Assembly: GCA_900491605.1 (NCBI GenBank)
Contig: UESW01003833.1
Location: 747,150 to 811,149, forward strand
Direction: 5' to 3'
Origin: Calamus simplicifolius
Lineage: Eukaryota > Streptophyta > Magnoliopsida > Arecales > Arecaceae
DNA: 64,000 bases
Shown: in pieces, positions 10,345 to 20,979 of the stretch
Layout of the letters: each line of letters starts with the position of its first letter
Position numbering within the stretch: the stretch's first letter is position 1
Position numbers and translations under genes: made by a program
The notes under the pieces: generated by a model
Databases searched by the model: none
Seen by the model: the letters and a program-made list of their open reading frames with translations, nothing else
What the model was told of the DNA's origin: nothing

Positions 10345-12745
10345 TTAATGACCATCCGGAGCCGGGGCATCATCCTCAGGGACATCGTCGGGCTTCAGCC
10401 CTCGATATCCTCCAGGTCGTAAAGCTCCTGGATTTTATCTTTACAGTCTTGGAAGCCGGCGTCATAAGCTAGCGCCGCTGACTCGGCTACCTCATTGTCG
10501 AAGGCTTCGGATTTCTTATAATCTTCTACGGCATCGGCCCCCTTCTTTTCAGCCTCGATGGCCCTCCTCTGGGCCTCCGCCACTGTCGCCTCCAGATCCG
10601 CAATTTTAGTTACGTATTGGCGGGTGGCTTCCTTGGCCGCATTTGTCTCAGCGGAGGCAGAACTCAGTTGAGTCTTTAAAACACATACCTCCAGTTCTGC
10701 CGCCCCCAGCTTCTCCTCAGCCGCTCTTTGTTTTTCCTCTGCCACCTGAGCATTGTCCAGCTCATTGGCGGCACGGCGCTGAGCAACCTCCAGCGCATAT
10801 TCAGCCTTTTCGGCTCTAAGCCGAGTAACCTCGATCTCACCCTTCAGGGTGGCCCGAGTATCCTCTAGAGCCATTGCCGCCTTCTCTGCTTTGACTTGGA
10901 GGGAGACCATCTCCTCCCGCGCTTGTTCAATGGCGGTGTCGCTCAGAGTCCAGAGGTTTTTAAGGGCGACAAGAGAATTCAAGGCCTGGAAAAAAATATC
11001 CAGATATAAAGAAAGAAAAAGGGAAAGGAAAAGGACAATAATGGCACAGAAACTCACCCAGAGATGCGCCACCGAGGCTTCACGAAAAAAGGCAACACAC
11101 CCTTGACCTCGGAGGTATTCTTGCACCTCATCCACCGAGGCTTCCTCTATGATCCGTGCAGCCCAACGGCTGTGGTTTGCCAGCAGCGACTGGAAGGAAG
11201 GATCGACGCCCCTCTCTTCCCTGGACGTCGGCCCTACAGAGGCTGATTCCGCCTCTGAGCCTGCCGCCTCCGGCTCTTTCGCTGGCGGAGGCGCTTCGGC
11301 TGTCGCCCCCGGGGGGCAGGGCAGCGATTGGAGTCGCCACTATTGCTGCCGAAGTTTTGTCCATCTCTTTGAACGTGGGAGACGGCGTCTCCCCCTCGGG
11401 AGATAAGTCGAGCAAGATAATCGGAGGAGCCGAAGCTGGAGATTCTCCCTCCGGTGGGTTCCGTTCCACCTCACCGGCCTCGGCCTTCGCCGCGTCTGCC
11501 GTGACGGGTTCGTCGGCTTGGATTTGAGCCGCCTCGCTTACGCGCAAGGATTCCACTGTTTTGGCCCCCTGGGCCTCGGCCTCCTCAGCGTCGGCCCTTT
11601 TGGGGCCGCCCTTCTTCAAGACCTTGGCACGGAGGGGCTTCACGACTTTAGCCCCTCCGGTGTCGACCTCCCCAGCGTCGGTCTCCCTAGCGCCAACCCT
11701 CCCAGTGTCGGCCCTCCTGGGAACTTTAGCGGCCCTTCCTTCGGCAGGAGGCGCAGTCCCGGCAGCCTTCCTCTTCCTGGCGGCCACCTGTTTAAGCTTA
11801 TGCAGCGTCGGCGCCATCCCTACACAATCAAAGGATAGTTAAAAAAAAAAAAAAAAGAGAAAAGAGAAGCAGAGGAGAAGAGAGGCGAGTAGTCTAATGC
11901 TCACCCCTCGCGGGAATTAGACCGGCACGGTGAAGATTCTCCTCGGCTAGAAGCTTATTACACCGAGGAATGTCGGCAGTCAGAAGCTGCCCAAACGCCA
12001 TCCGGTCTCGTGGAAGGATGGAGGGGTCCCTATTGGCGTCGATGTTGGGTATCCCCCAGCTTCCACGAACCCCGCTGATGTCCGCAAAGAAAAACTTGTC
12101 CTTCCACCCTTTAACGGAGGAAGGAAGGCACAGTTTAAGAATCCTATTGGACCTAGGAGTGAAGGACCACCACCCGACTGTTTGCGAAGGGTATAGAAGC
12201 TGCGGAATAGGGAAATACTAGCCTCAATGCCCTGCAGGTGGCAGAGTACTAAAAAACCAACAATGGTTCGGATAGAGTTGGGAACTAGTTGGGAAGGGGT
12301 CAAGGAGTACCGGTCTAGAAGATTAAGAATGAAAGGATGGATCGGTAACCGGAGCCCGGCCTTAAAAAAGGCTCCGTACAAAGCAACCCTTCCGGAACGG
12401 GAAGAGGTTGCCCTGTCGTTAGGGGTAGGAAAGAACAGATGAAGGTCTGGAGGGAAGCCATACCTGGCCTTAAGTTTGCTATGTCTTGAGCAGACATGGA
12501 GGACGCAGTCCCTCGGGGGACTCCTTGGCAACCCTAGAAGGACCGGCAGCCACCGACCGGTTCCGGACGGAAGTCCGCCCGCCGGCCGAACGAATCCCGG
12601 TTAGGGGACGATTGACTGGTCGTGGCTCCGGTGAGTGGTTAGAAGAAGGGGTGGACCATTGGCTGGACAGGGAATCGGAAGTCTGGGAAGGATGATGGGA
12701 ACCCCCCCAGGAACCAGAAATGGAGCAAGAAGGAGAGGAAGCCAT
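10345..12745 (-). pseudogene. Antisense three-exon gene of Tat copy 1 (Transposase_28-like, coiled coil), broken
   Basis: Antisense to gag-pol. Exon 1 (12745-11905) starts MASSPSCSISGSWGG and holds a region like Pfam Transposase_28 ('putative gypsy type transposon'): LRLPIHPFILNLLDRYSL, LVPNSIRTIVGFLVLCHLQG, ISLFRSFYTLRKQ. A GTGAGC donor (11904) and TTGTGTAG acceptor (11820) bound intron 1, with a T-rich tract. Exon 2 (11819-11058) begins MAPTLHKLKQVAARKRKAAG, basic and Ala/Pro-rich. Intron 2 is 11057-10986 (GTGAGT...CCAG). Exon 3 (10985-10345) is an Ala/Glu-rich coiled coil ending YDLEDIE. Breaks: lost base near 12515, lost base near 12172, and a two-base loss near 10398. Function is unknown. 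Extra antisense ORFs at this place are known from Tat-lineage elements. Confidence 0.8.
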
Positions 12746-13052
12746 GGGAACTAACCTGAAAAGAAAAACTCGAGCCAAGAACAGAGCACGGAGAGAATGA
12801 CGAGAGATAGAAACGCTGGCGGACTCAAAAGGGGGCAACGGCGGAAGAAGTGGGGAAGATAGGAAGATAAGGGCTATTTGTCCTCATGACGCCATCTCGA
12901 AACACCCCACATCGTCCGATCTGACCACGCGTCCATCTTCAGTTGGGAGGCGCTTCGACGACCTGCCAATGCGATAAGCTCGAAAAGACCACCAATGAAA
13001 AGGGGGGCGTTAACCTTATCGCAATGATACCGTTCGCCTTTTCGTAGCACTG

Positions 13053-13529
13053 NNNNNNNNNNNNNNNNNNNNNNNNNNNNNNNNNNNNNNNNNNNNNNNN
13101 NNNNNNNNNNNNNNNNNNNNNNNNNNNNNNNNNNNNNNNNNNNNNNNNNNNNNNNNNNNNNNNNNNNNNNNNNNNNNNNNNNNNNNNNNNNNNNNNNNNN
13201 NNNNNNNNNNNNNNNNNNNNNNNNNNNNNNNNNNNNNNNNNNNNNNNNNNNNNNNNNNNNNNNNNNNNNNNNNNNNNNNNNNNNNNNNNNNNNNNNNNNN
13301 NNNNNNNNNNNNNNNNNNNNNNNNNNNNNNNNNNNNNNNNNNNNNNNNNNNNNNNNNNNNNNNNNNNNNNNNNNNNNNNNNNNNNNNNNNNNNNNNNNNN
13401 NNNNNNNNNNNNNNNNNNNNNNNNNNNNNNNNNNNNNNNNNNNNNNNNNNNNNNNNNNNNNNNNNNNNNNNNNNNNNNNNNNNNNNNNNNNNNNNNNNNN
13501 NNNNNNNNNNNNNNNNNNNNNNNNNNNNN
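13053..13529. other. Assembly gap, 477 N
   Basis: Unknown bases. The sequence just before ends at CCTTTTCGTAGCACTG, and the sequence just after restarts at CGGAGGTATTCTTGC, which is the same point as 11111. The gap therefore lies exactly between two copies of the same 1.95-kb region. Confidence 0.99.
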
Positions 13530-15179
13530 CGGAGGTATTCTTGCACCTCGTCCACCGAGGCTTCTTCTATGATCCGTGCAGCCCAGCGGCCATGGTTTGC
13601 CAGCAGCGACTGGAAGGAAGGATTGACGCCCCTCCCTTCCCTGGGCGTCGGCTCTACAGAGGCTGATTCCGCCTCTGAGCCCGCTGCCTCCGGCTCTTTC
13701 GCTGGCGGAGGCGCTTCGGCTATCGCCCCCGCGGGGGGCAGGGCCGCGGTTGGAATCGCCACTGTTGCTGCCGAAGTTTTGTCCATCTCCTTGAGCATGA
13801 GAGACGGCGTCTTCCCCTCGGGAGATAAATCGAGCAAAATAATCGGAGGAGCCGAAGCTAGAGATTCTCCCTCGGTGGGTTCCGTTCCGCCTCACCAGCC
13901 TCGACCCTCGCCGCGTCTGCCGTGGTGGGTTCGTCGGCTTGGATTTGAGCCTCCTCGCTTACGCGCAAGGATTCCACTGTTTTGGCCCTCGGGGCCTCTG
14001 CCCCCTCAGCGTCGGCCCTTTTGGGGCCGCCCTTCTTCAAGACTTTGGCACGGAGGGGCATCGCGACTCTAGCCCCTCCGGTGTCGACCTCCCCAGCGTC
14101 GGTCTCCCTGGCGCCAACCCTCCCAGTGTCAGCCCTCCTGGGAACTTTAGCGGCGGCCCTTACTTCGATGGGAGGCGCAATCCCGGCAGCCTTCCTATTC
14201 TTAGCGGCCACCTGTTTAAGCTTATGCAGCGTCGGCGCCATCCCTACACAATCGAAGGATAGTTAAAAAAAAAAAAAAAAAAGAGAGAAAGAAGAAAAAG
14301 AGAAGCATAGGAGAAGAGGCGAGTAGTCTAGTGCTCACCCCCTGCGGAATTAGACCGGCACGGTGAAGATTCTCCTCGGCTAGAAGTTTATTACACCGAG
14401 GAATGTCGGCAGTCAGGAGCTGCCCAAACGCCCCCGGTCTCGTGGAAGGATGGAGGGGTCCCTATTGGCATCGATGTTGGGTATCCCCCAGCTCCCACGA
14501 ACCCCGCTGGTGTCCGTAAAGAAAAACTTGTCCTTCCACCCTTTGACGGAGGAAGGAAGGCACAGTTTAAGAATCCTATTGGACCTAGGGGTGAAGGACC
14601 ACCACCTCGACTGTTTGCGAAGAGTATAGAAGCTACGGAATAGGGAAATAGTAGCCTCAATACCCTGCAGATGACAGAGTACTAAAAAACCCACAATGGT
14701 TCGGATGGAGTTGGGAACTAGTTGGGAAGGGGTTAAGGAGTAACGGTCTAAAAGATTAAGAATGAAAGGATGGATCGGTAATCAGAGCCTGGCCTTAAAA
14801 AGGCTCCGTACAAGGCAACCCTCCCGGGACGGGAAGAGGTTACCCTGTCGTTAGGCGTGGGGAAGAATAGACGAAGGTCGGGAGGGAAGCCATACCTGGC
14901 CCTTAAGTTTGCAATGTCCTGAGCAGACATGGAGGACGCAGTCCCTTCGGGGGACTCCTTGGCAACCCTAGAAGGACCAACAACTGCCGACCGGCTCCGG
15001 ATGGAAGTCCGCCCGCCGGCCGGACGAGTCCCAGGTAAGGGGCGATTGACTGGTCGTGGCTCCGGTGAGTGGTTAGAGGAAGGGGTGGACCATTGGCTGG
15101 ACAGAGAATCGGAAGTCTGGGAAGGATGGTGGGAACCCCCCCAGGAACCGGAAATGGAGCAAGAGGGAGAGGAAGCCAT
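13530..15179 (-). pseudogene. Second copy of the antisense gene in Tat copy 1, truncated by the gap
   Basis: Exon 1 runs 15179-14339 (MASSPSCSISGSWGGSH start, then SMSAQDIANLRARYGFPPDLRLFF) and ends at a GTGAGC donor at 14338. Exon 2 starts at 14243 (ATG at 14241) after a CTATCCTTCGATTGTGTAG acceptor and a run of T, and is cut by the gap at 13530. The Transposase_28-like region is split over two frames near 14790-14800 and again near 14430, where AACGCCATCC of the other copies is shortened. Exon 3 is missing. The sequence differs from the first copy at scattered sites, so it is not an exact assembly duplicate. Confidence 0.78.
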
Positions 15180-15598
15180 GGGCACTAACCTGAAAAGAAA
15201 AACTCGGGCAAAGGACAGAGCTCGGAGAGAATGGACGAGAGATTGAAGCGCTGGCGGACTCAAAGGGGACAACGGCGGAAGAAGTAGGGAAGATAGGAAG
15301 ATAAGGGCTATTTGTCCTCGTGACGCCACTTCGAAACACCCCACGATCGCCCAATCTGACCACGCGTCTATCTTCAATTGGGAGGCACTTCGACGACCTG
15401 CCAATGCGATAAGCTCGAAATAACCACCAGTGAAAAGGGGGGCATTAACCTCATCGCAATGATACCGTTCGCCTTTTCGTAGCACTGCTCGAGGGAAATC
15501 CTCCCTAATCCCAACAAAGGTGAAATGATGGCGCAAGAGCTGGCCGCCTAGAGGATATCCACACCCCTTTCGTGGGTAAGTAAGCGCTCACCCATCTC
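15180..15598. other. Conserved leader of the antisense gene / 3' internal region
   Basis: This stretch lies between the antisense start codon and the polypurine tract and is conserved in all four 3' ends of the family here (also 12746-13052, 18024-18436, 39839-40257 and 49514-49928). Shared words include GAAATCCTCCCTAATCCCAACAAAGG and TTCGTAGCACTG. It should contain the promoter and 5' UTR of the antisense gene, but I see no clear TATA box. Confidence 0.5.
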
Positions 15599-15614
15599 AG
15601 GGGCGGAGGGCATC
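15599..15614 (+). other. Polypurine tract, Tat copy 1
   Basis: AGGGGCGGAGGGCATC lies directly before the TGATACGG of the 3' LTR. Plus-strand DNA synthesis would be primed here. The tract is conserved before the other 3' LTRs of the family. Confidence 0.75.
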
Positions 15615-16522
15615 TGATACGGCTGGCCGTCTCCCTGGGGTAGTATTATCTTCTGCGCGGTTTTTGAAAGTAATGATGTGACAACAAAACCCAAAGCCTC
15701 CAGTGCCGGCTTCCAGCGTCGGCCTCCAGCACCGGCATCCAGCGTCGGCCTCCAGCGCCGTCCTCCAGCGACGGCCTCCAGCGTCGGCCTCCAGCGCCGC
15801 CCTTCAGTGTCGGCCTTCAGCGTCGGCCTCCAGCAACAGCACCAAAGACCGACACCCAGCGTCGGCATCAAAGTTATACGTTAACACCAAAGACTAACGA
15901 CCAGCGTCGGCCTATAGTGCCGGCCTCTAGTGCCGGCCTCCAGCGTCGGTCTCCAGCGCCGGCTTCCAGCGTCGGCCTCCAGTGCCATCCTCCAGTGTCG
16001 GTCCTCAGCTCCGACCTCCTGTGCTGGAACTTTGACTCCGGCCTCCTGCATTGGCTCCGGCCTCCGGCATCGGCCCGCAGCATCTCCCACACATTTCATA
16101 CAGCCGACCCCGAAATCTAAGCACCTTGCTCACCAAAATCACGGGCAAGTGTTAGCCTGATAGGCTGTTACCGCTATGAGCGGCCCTTATCCTGCAACAG
16201 TCCAACGACTTGCCGTTCAATGAAACATCGCAACAGGACGGATTCGACGGTTCCAACAGACCGAGGTAAGCGGGATCCCCAACAGGTATAAAAGAGGATC
16301 CTTGCTCCATGCAAGGGGACTCTCTCTGAAAACTTCCTCTAGAACAATTCTATAAAAATCATATCCCTGTTCGACGACTCACTAACTTGGGCGTCGAAGG
16401 GTCCCCGCCGGAACCACCGGTCCGGGACTTTTTGCAGGCTCCTGGTGGAAGACGGCGGCCTTTCTACACACCCGGTGATCCAAGCCTGCCCGACGTTCAT
16501 CATACGTGATTCGGCCGCAACA
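15615..16522 (+). repeat. 3' LTR of Tat copy 1
   Basis: It begins TGATACGGCTGGCCGT and ends CGGCCGCAACA, followed at once by a run of A. It is 908 bp, shorter than the 5' LTR chiefly because its 13-bp minisatellite has fewer units. The TATA box is at 16287-16294 (TATAAAAG). Confidence 0.92.
16287..16294 (+). promoter_or_regulatory. LTR TATA box, 3' LTR of copy 1
   Basis: TATAAAAG lies in the block CAACAGGTATAAAAG, as in the 5' LTR. Transcription from here would read out into 16523 and beyond. Confidence 0.65.
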
Positions 16523-17017
16523 AAAAAAAAAAACAAATCAACATCATAGAGAAAGAATCTAGAATCCACCATTTTGCTAATGAAAGAAACTTACAAACGA
16601 GACCAAAAAATAGTTTTGTGTTAAAATATAATGATTATTAGTTTTTAATATTTTATTTTATTTAGTTTGAGTTTGACTTTTACATAATGGGCCTATTTTA
16701 TTATGCTTTGGTGTGGTAGTCTCATACGGATAAGAAGCATTATGTTTATTATAGAACTAAAAAATAATATTTATATGGTGATGTGCTTAATGAAAATATA
16801 AATCTATTTTTCTTCTTGAGAGAAAATCTTTTTTTATCCTAATTTCTTTTTCAAAAATAATCTGTGTTAAACAATCCCAATAAAATTGATATCAGAGCTT
16901 GGTTCTCCGATTCTATCAAATCCAAAGCAAAATCATGAAAAATTCAAACAAAGGATTTACGTTCTTCTCCGACTTTTCTTGATCTTCACCACCGATGACA
17001 GTCTTGATCGTTCCCTC
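16523..17017 (+). mobile_element. Fragment of a copia-like LTR end and leader
   Basis: An AT-rich stretch is followed by TGATATCAGAGC at 16887-16898. This matches the initiator-methionine tRNA primer site (TGGTATCAGAGC) of plant copia elements with one change. The sequence upstream would then be an LTR end and that downstream an element leader. The fragment is cut at 17018 by Tat copy 2. No coding region is secure. Confidence 0.5.
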
Positions 17018-18005
17018 TGTTGCGGCCGAATCACGTATGGGGAACGTCGGGCAGTTTGAGATCACCGGTTCTGCAAAAAGGTCACACCGTGCGTGCAGAG
17101 AGGTCACCGTCTTCCTCCGAGAGCCTGCAAAAAGTCCCGGGCCGGTGGTTCCGGCGGGGACCCTCCGACGCTCCAGTTAGTGAGTCGTCCAACAGGAATT
17201 TTCTTCTATTGAATTGTATATGGATTTTTTAGAGAGGGAAAAGGAGAGAGTCCCCTTGCCTGGAGCTCGGGTTCTCTCTTTATACCTGTTGGGGAAATCC
17301 CGTATACTTTGGTCAGTTGGAACGGTCGAATCCGCTTCGTCGAACGGTAAGCGGTTGGACTGTTGCGGGATAGGGGGCCGCTTATAGCGGCAACTGCTGA
17401 TCAGGCCGGCACTTGCCCATGATCTTGGTAACCGGGCTGTTCGGCAACAAACCCTAGATCGCGGGGTTTGTTGCCTAAGACTAATCCTCGTATGATGGCT
17501 GACAATGAGGGCTCAGGCTGAGTGGCGGCGCTAGAGGTCGAAGCCGAAACCTCAGGATTGGGACTCACGAAGGCCGACGCTGAGGCTGGCCTTGAGGACT
17601 GGTGTTGAGGGTGGACGCTGGAGGCCGACGCTGGTGGCCCGCTCTGATGACCGACGCCAGTTACAGGTGTTAACACAGTTGGTCTTTGATGCTGAAGCTG
17701 GAGGCCGACGCTAGTGGTCAACTCTGGAGACTGACGCTGGAGGCCGACGCTGGAGGCCGACGCGAGTGGTCAGTTTTGGAGATTGACGCTGGGGCCGACG
17801 CTGGGGGCCGACGCTGGGGGCCGACGCTGGTGGCCGACGCTGGGGGCCGACGCTGGGGGCCGACGCTGGTGGTCCACTCTGGAGACTGACGCTGGGGGCC
17901 GACGCTGGTGGCCGACGCTGGTGGCCCTGGGTTTTATTGTCACATCATTGCTTTCGAAGGTTGTGCCTGAGATAATATCACCCAGGGAAACCGCCATCCG
18001 TATCA
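17018..18005 (-). repeat. 3' LTR of Tat copy 2
   Basis: Read on plus it starts TGTTGCGGCCGAATCACG and ends CCATCCGTATCA, i.e. TG...CA on the minus strand. U3 holds a 13-bp minisatellite, seen on plus as GGCCGACGCTGGG (about 17700-17930). Its U5 carries GTATGGGGAACGTCGG in place of the AT-variant of copies 1 and 3, so copy 2 belongs to a subfamily. Confidence 0.93.
17278..17284 (-). promoter_or_regulatory. LTR TATA box, 3' LTR of copy 2
   Basis: TATAAAG on the minus strand, within the conserved CCAACAGGTATAAAG block. Confidence 0.6.
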
Positions 18006-18023
18006 TATGCCCCCCCACCCCTG
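18006..18023 (-). other. Polypurine tract, Tat copy 2
   Basis: On the minus strand a G-rich tract (AGGGGTGGGGGGGCATA) ends directly at the TGATACGG of the 3' LTR. Confidence 0.7.
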
Positions 18024-18436
18024 AGGTTGGTGAGTGTTTACTTACCTGCGAAAGGGGGTGTGAACATCATCTGGGGGGCCGGTTTCCACATTATCGCTTT
18101 TGTTGGGATTAGGGAGGATTTCCCTCGGGCAGTGCAACGAAAAGGCGGACGGCATCATTGCGGTAAGGTTAACGCCCCCTTTTACATTGGCTGTCTTTTC
18201 GATCTTATCGTACCGTCGGGCCATCGAAGCGCCTCCCTCCTGAATATGGACGCGTGGTCGAATCGGACGGTTAGAGGGGGTTTCGAGATGGAGTAATGAT
18301 GACGAACTGCCCTTATATTGCCATCTTCCCCCCTTTCTTCCTCCACTTGCTTTCTTTTGAATCCGCCAGCGTCCGTCTTCTGTTCAGTCCTGTGCTCTGT
18401 ATTTGGCTTACGTCCTTCTTTCCAGGTTAGTCCTTT

Positions 18437-19303
18437 ATGGCTTCTTCTCCTTCTTGTTCCATCTCTGGTTCTTGGGGGGGCTCCCACGCTCTTCTCAGTC
18501 TGAGTCCCCGCCCGTCCAGTGGTCTACTTCATCTTCTCACCATTCACAGGAGCCGCGACCAGGCGATCGTCCCCTAACCGGGACTCGCCCGGTTGGCGGG
18601 CGAACTTCTGTTCGGGCCCGGCCGGCGGTTGCCGGCCCCTCTAGGGTTACTAAGGAGTCCCCCGAAGGGGCTGCGTCATCTACGTCTGTCCAGGACATTG
18701 CAAACCTAGGGATTAGGTACGGCTTTCCTCAAGACCTTCACTTTTTTGTTCCCACTTCGGCCGACAGGGTAACCTCTTCTCGTCCCGGAAGAGTCGCCTT
18801 GTATGAGGCCTTTTTTAAGGCAGGGCTCCGGTTACCGATCCACCCCTTTATTCTCAATCTCATGGATCGGTATTCCTTGACCCCATCCCAACTGGTTCCC
18901 AATTCGTTTCGAACTATCGTTGGTTTTTTAGTGCTCTGCCATTTGCAGGGTATAGAGGCTAGCATTTCCTTGTTCCGCAGCTTCTACACCCTCCGTAAAC
19001 AATCGGGGTGGTGGTCTTTTACTCCTAGACCGAATAGGATTCTTAGGCTGTGTCTTCCTTCTTCTGTCAAAGGGTGGAAAGACAAATTTTTCTTCGCGGA
19101 CGTCAGTGGGGTTCGTGGAAGCTGGGGGGAGCCCAATATTGATGCTAACAGGGACGCCTCCATCCTTCCACGAGACCGGGTGGCGTTCGGGAAGCTCTTG
19201 ACCGCCGATATTCCCAAGTGCAATAAATTGATAGCCGAAGAGAGTCTTCAACGCGCTGGTCTGGTTCCCGCGAGGGGTTAGCACTTGGACCATTCACCTC
19301 TCA

Positions 19304-19348
<45 letters not shown>

Positions 19349-20798
19349 TATTCTTTGCTTGTGTAGGGATGGCGCCGACTATTCATAAACTTAAACAAGT
19401 CGCTGCCAAGAAGAGGAAAGCCGCGGGGACCGCATCCCCTAACGAGGGAAGGGTTGCTGCCAAAGTTCCTAGGAGGGCCGACGCTGCGAGGGTCGGCATT
19501 AAAGAGACCGACGCTGAGGCGGCCGACGCCAGTGGGACAGCGGTCGTGAAGCCCCCACGCACCAAGGTCCTGAAGAAGGGCGGCCTCAAAAAGGCTGACA
19601 CCGGGGGGGCCGATGCCCAGAAGGCCCAGACGGTGGAGTCCGCGCGTATAGGCGAGGTGGCCCAGCCCCCGCCGAAGAATCTGTGGCTGAGGCCGGGGCC
19701 GACAAGGGGGTGGAGCGAGGCCAGTTGGAGGGAGAATCTCCAGCTCCAGCTCCTTCGATCATTTTGCTTGATGTATCTCCTGAGGGACAGGCGTCGTCCC
19801 CGGGCATAAGGAGAAGGGTAAAGCTCCGGCGGTATTAGCGATGACTCCAGCCGCCGCCTTGCCCCCTACGGGGGCAACAACTGAAGTGCCTCTGCCCATG
19901 GAGAGCCGGAGGCGGCAGGCTCTGGAGCAGGGTCAACCTCCACGGGTCCGGCGCCTAAGGAAGGGAGGAGCATCGATCCTTCCTTTCAGTCGCTGTTGGC
20001 GAACCATAGCCGCTGGGCTATGCGAGTCATTGAGGAGGCTTCAGTGGAGGAGATGCAGACGTACCTCCGAAGCCGGGGGCATGCCACCTTCTTTCGCGAA
20101 GCCTCGGTGGCGCATCTCTGGGTGAGTCTTTGCACTACCATTGTCCTTTTCCTTTCTCTTTTTCTCTTCTTTTTCTTTTATCAAGATGTCTTTTCCAGGC
20201 CTTGAACTCTCTGGTTGCCCTCAAAGATCTTTGGGCTATGAACGACGCTGCCGTCGGGCAAGCCCATGAGGAGATGTTGTCTCTTCAGATCAAGGCGGAG
20301 AGGGCGACGATGGCTCTGGAAGACACTCGGGCCACCTTGAAGGGCGAGATAGAGGCTATTCGGCTTAGAGCCGAAAAGGCTGAATACGCGCTGGAAGTTG
20401 CTCAGCGCCGTGCCGCCAACGAGCTGGAGAACGCTCAGGTGGCGGAAGAGAAGCAAAAGGCTGCCGAGGAGAAGCTGACGGCAGCTGAGCAGGAAGCCGA
20501 TACGGCTAAGGAAGCCATCCGCCAACACATGGTTAGAATTGCGGATCTGGAGGTAGCAGTGGCGGAGGCCCAAGGAAAAGCCACCGAGGCGGAAGAGAAG
20601 GGAGCCCGCGCCATAGAAGACTATAAGAAGTCAGCAGCCTTTGATGACGAGGTAGCTGAGTCAGCGGCGTCAGCTTATGACGTCGGCTTCCAAGATTGCA
20701 AAAAGAAGATACAGGAACTTTACGACTTGGAAGATATCGAGGAGCTGCAGCCTGACGATGTCCCTGAGGACGGCATCCCGCCTTCGGATGTTCATTAA
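18437..20798 (+). pseudogene. Antisense three-exon gene of Tat copy 2 (Transposase_28-like, coiled coil), nearly intact
   Basis: It lies on plus, antisense to the element. Exon 1 is 18437-19276 (MASSPSCSISGSW start). It holds SMDRYSL-type Transposase_28-like sequence: LRLPIHPFILNLMDRYSL, SFRTIVGFLVLCHLQG, WWSFTPRPNRILRLCLPS. Intron 1 (19277-19366) has a 37-base T run before GTGTAG, and its donor is GTTAGC where other copies have GTGAGC. Exon 2 (19367-20121) starts MAPTIHKLKQVAAKKRKAAG. Intron 2 (20122-20198) is GTGAGT...TTTTCCAG. Exon 3 (20199-20798) is fully open, a coiled coil (RATLKGEIEAIRLRAEKAEY, ELENAQVAEEKQKAAEEKL) ending in PPSDVH. Breaks: a one-base loss near 18490 and frame changes near 19670 and 19820. 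Role unknown. Confidence 0.82.
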
Positions 20799-20979
20799 CT
20801 GCTTGTTGTTTTTCTATTGGCAATTTTGTAAACTTCACGGTCAATGGATATTTTTGATTTCTTGAGCTTCGTTTGTTCGAACTGCTGTGAATTGCCAGTT
20901 GATAGGAAAAGGCATAGTAGGTTACGTTAGATTGGACCGCGAGCCATGATGCCGTCCCAGGCATTGACAAGGCGGATAT

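Larger units (their letters stand above)
2496..16522 (+). mobile_element. Tat-lineage Ty3/gypsy element, copy 1 (possibly chimeric)
   Basis: The order on the plus strand is 5' LTR, PBS, gag, PR, RT, RNase H, archaeal-type RNase H, integrase, hairpin array, antisense gene, N gap, second antisense-gene copy, polypurine tract and 3' LTR. The second RNase H before integrase and the extra antisense gene before the 3' LTR are Tat-lineage features. The 3' portion of the antisense gene region occurs twice (11111-13052 and 13530-15487), separated only by 477 N. The flanks do not match (ATGAG before, AAAAA after). The two LTRs differ in length (973 and 908 bp). One old element with an internal duplication, or two elements joined across the gap, would both fit. 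Confidence 0.85.

Noticed and set aside
13016..13895. Minus-strand frames running through the N gap
   Set aside because: Reading through unknown bases is meaningless. The real parts on both sides belong to the antisense gene and its leader.
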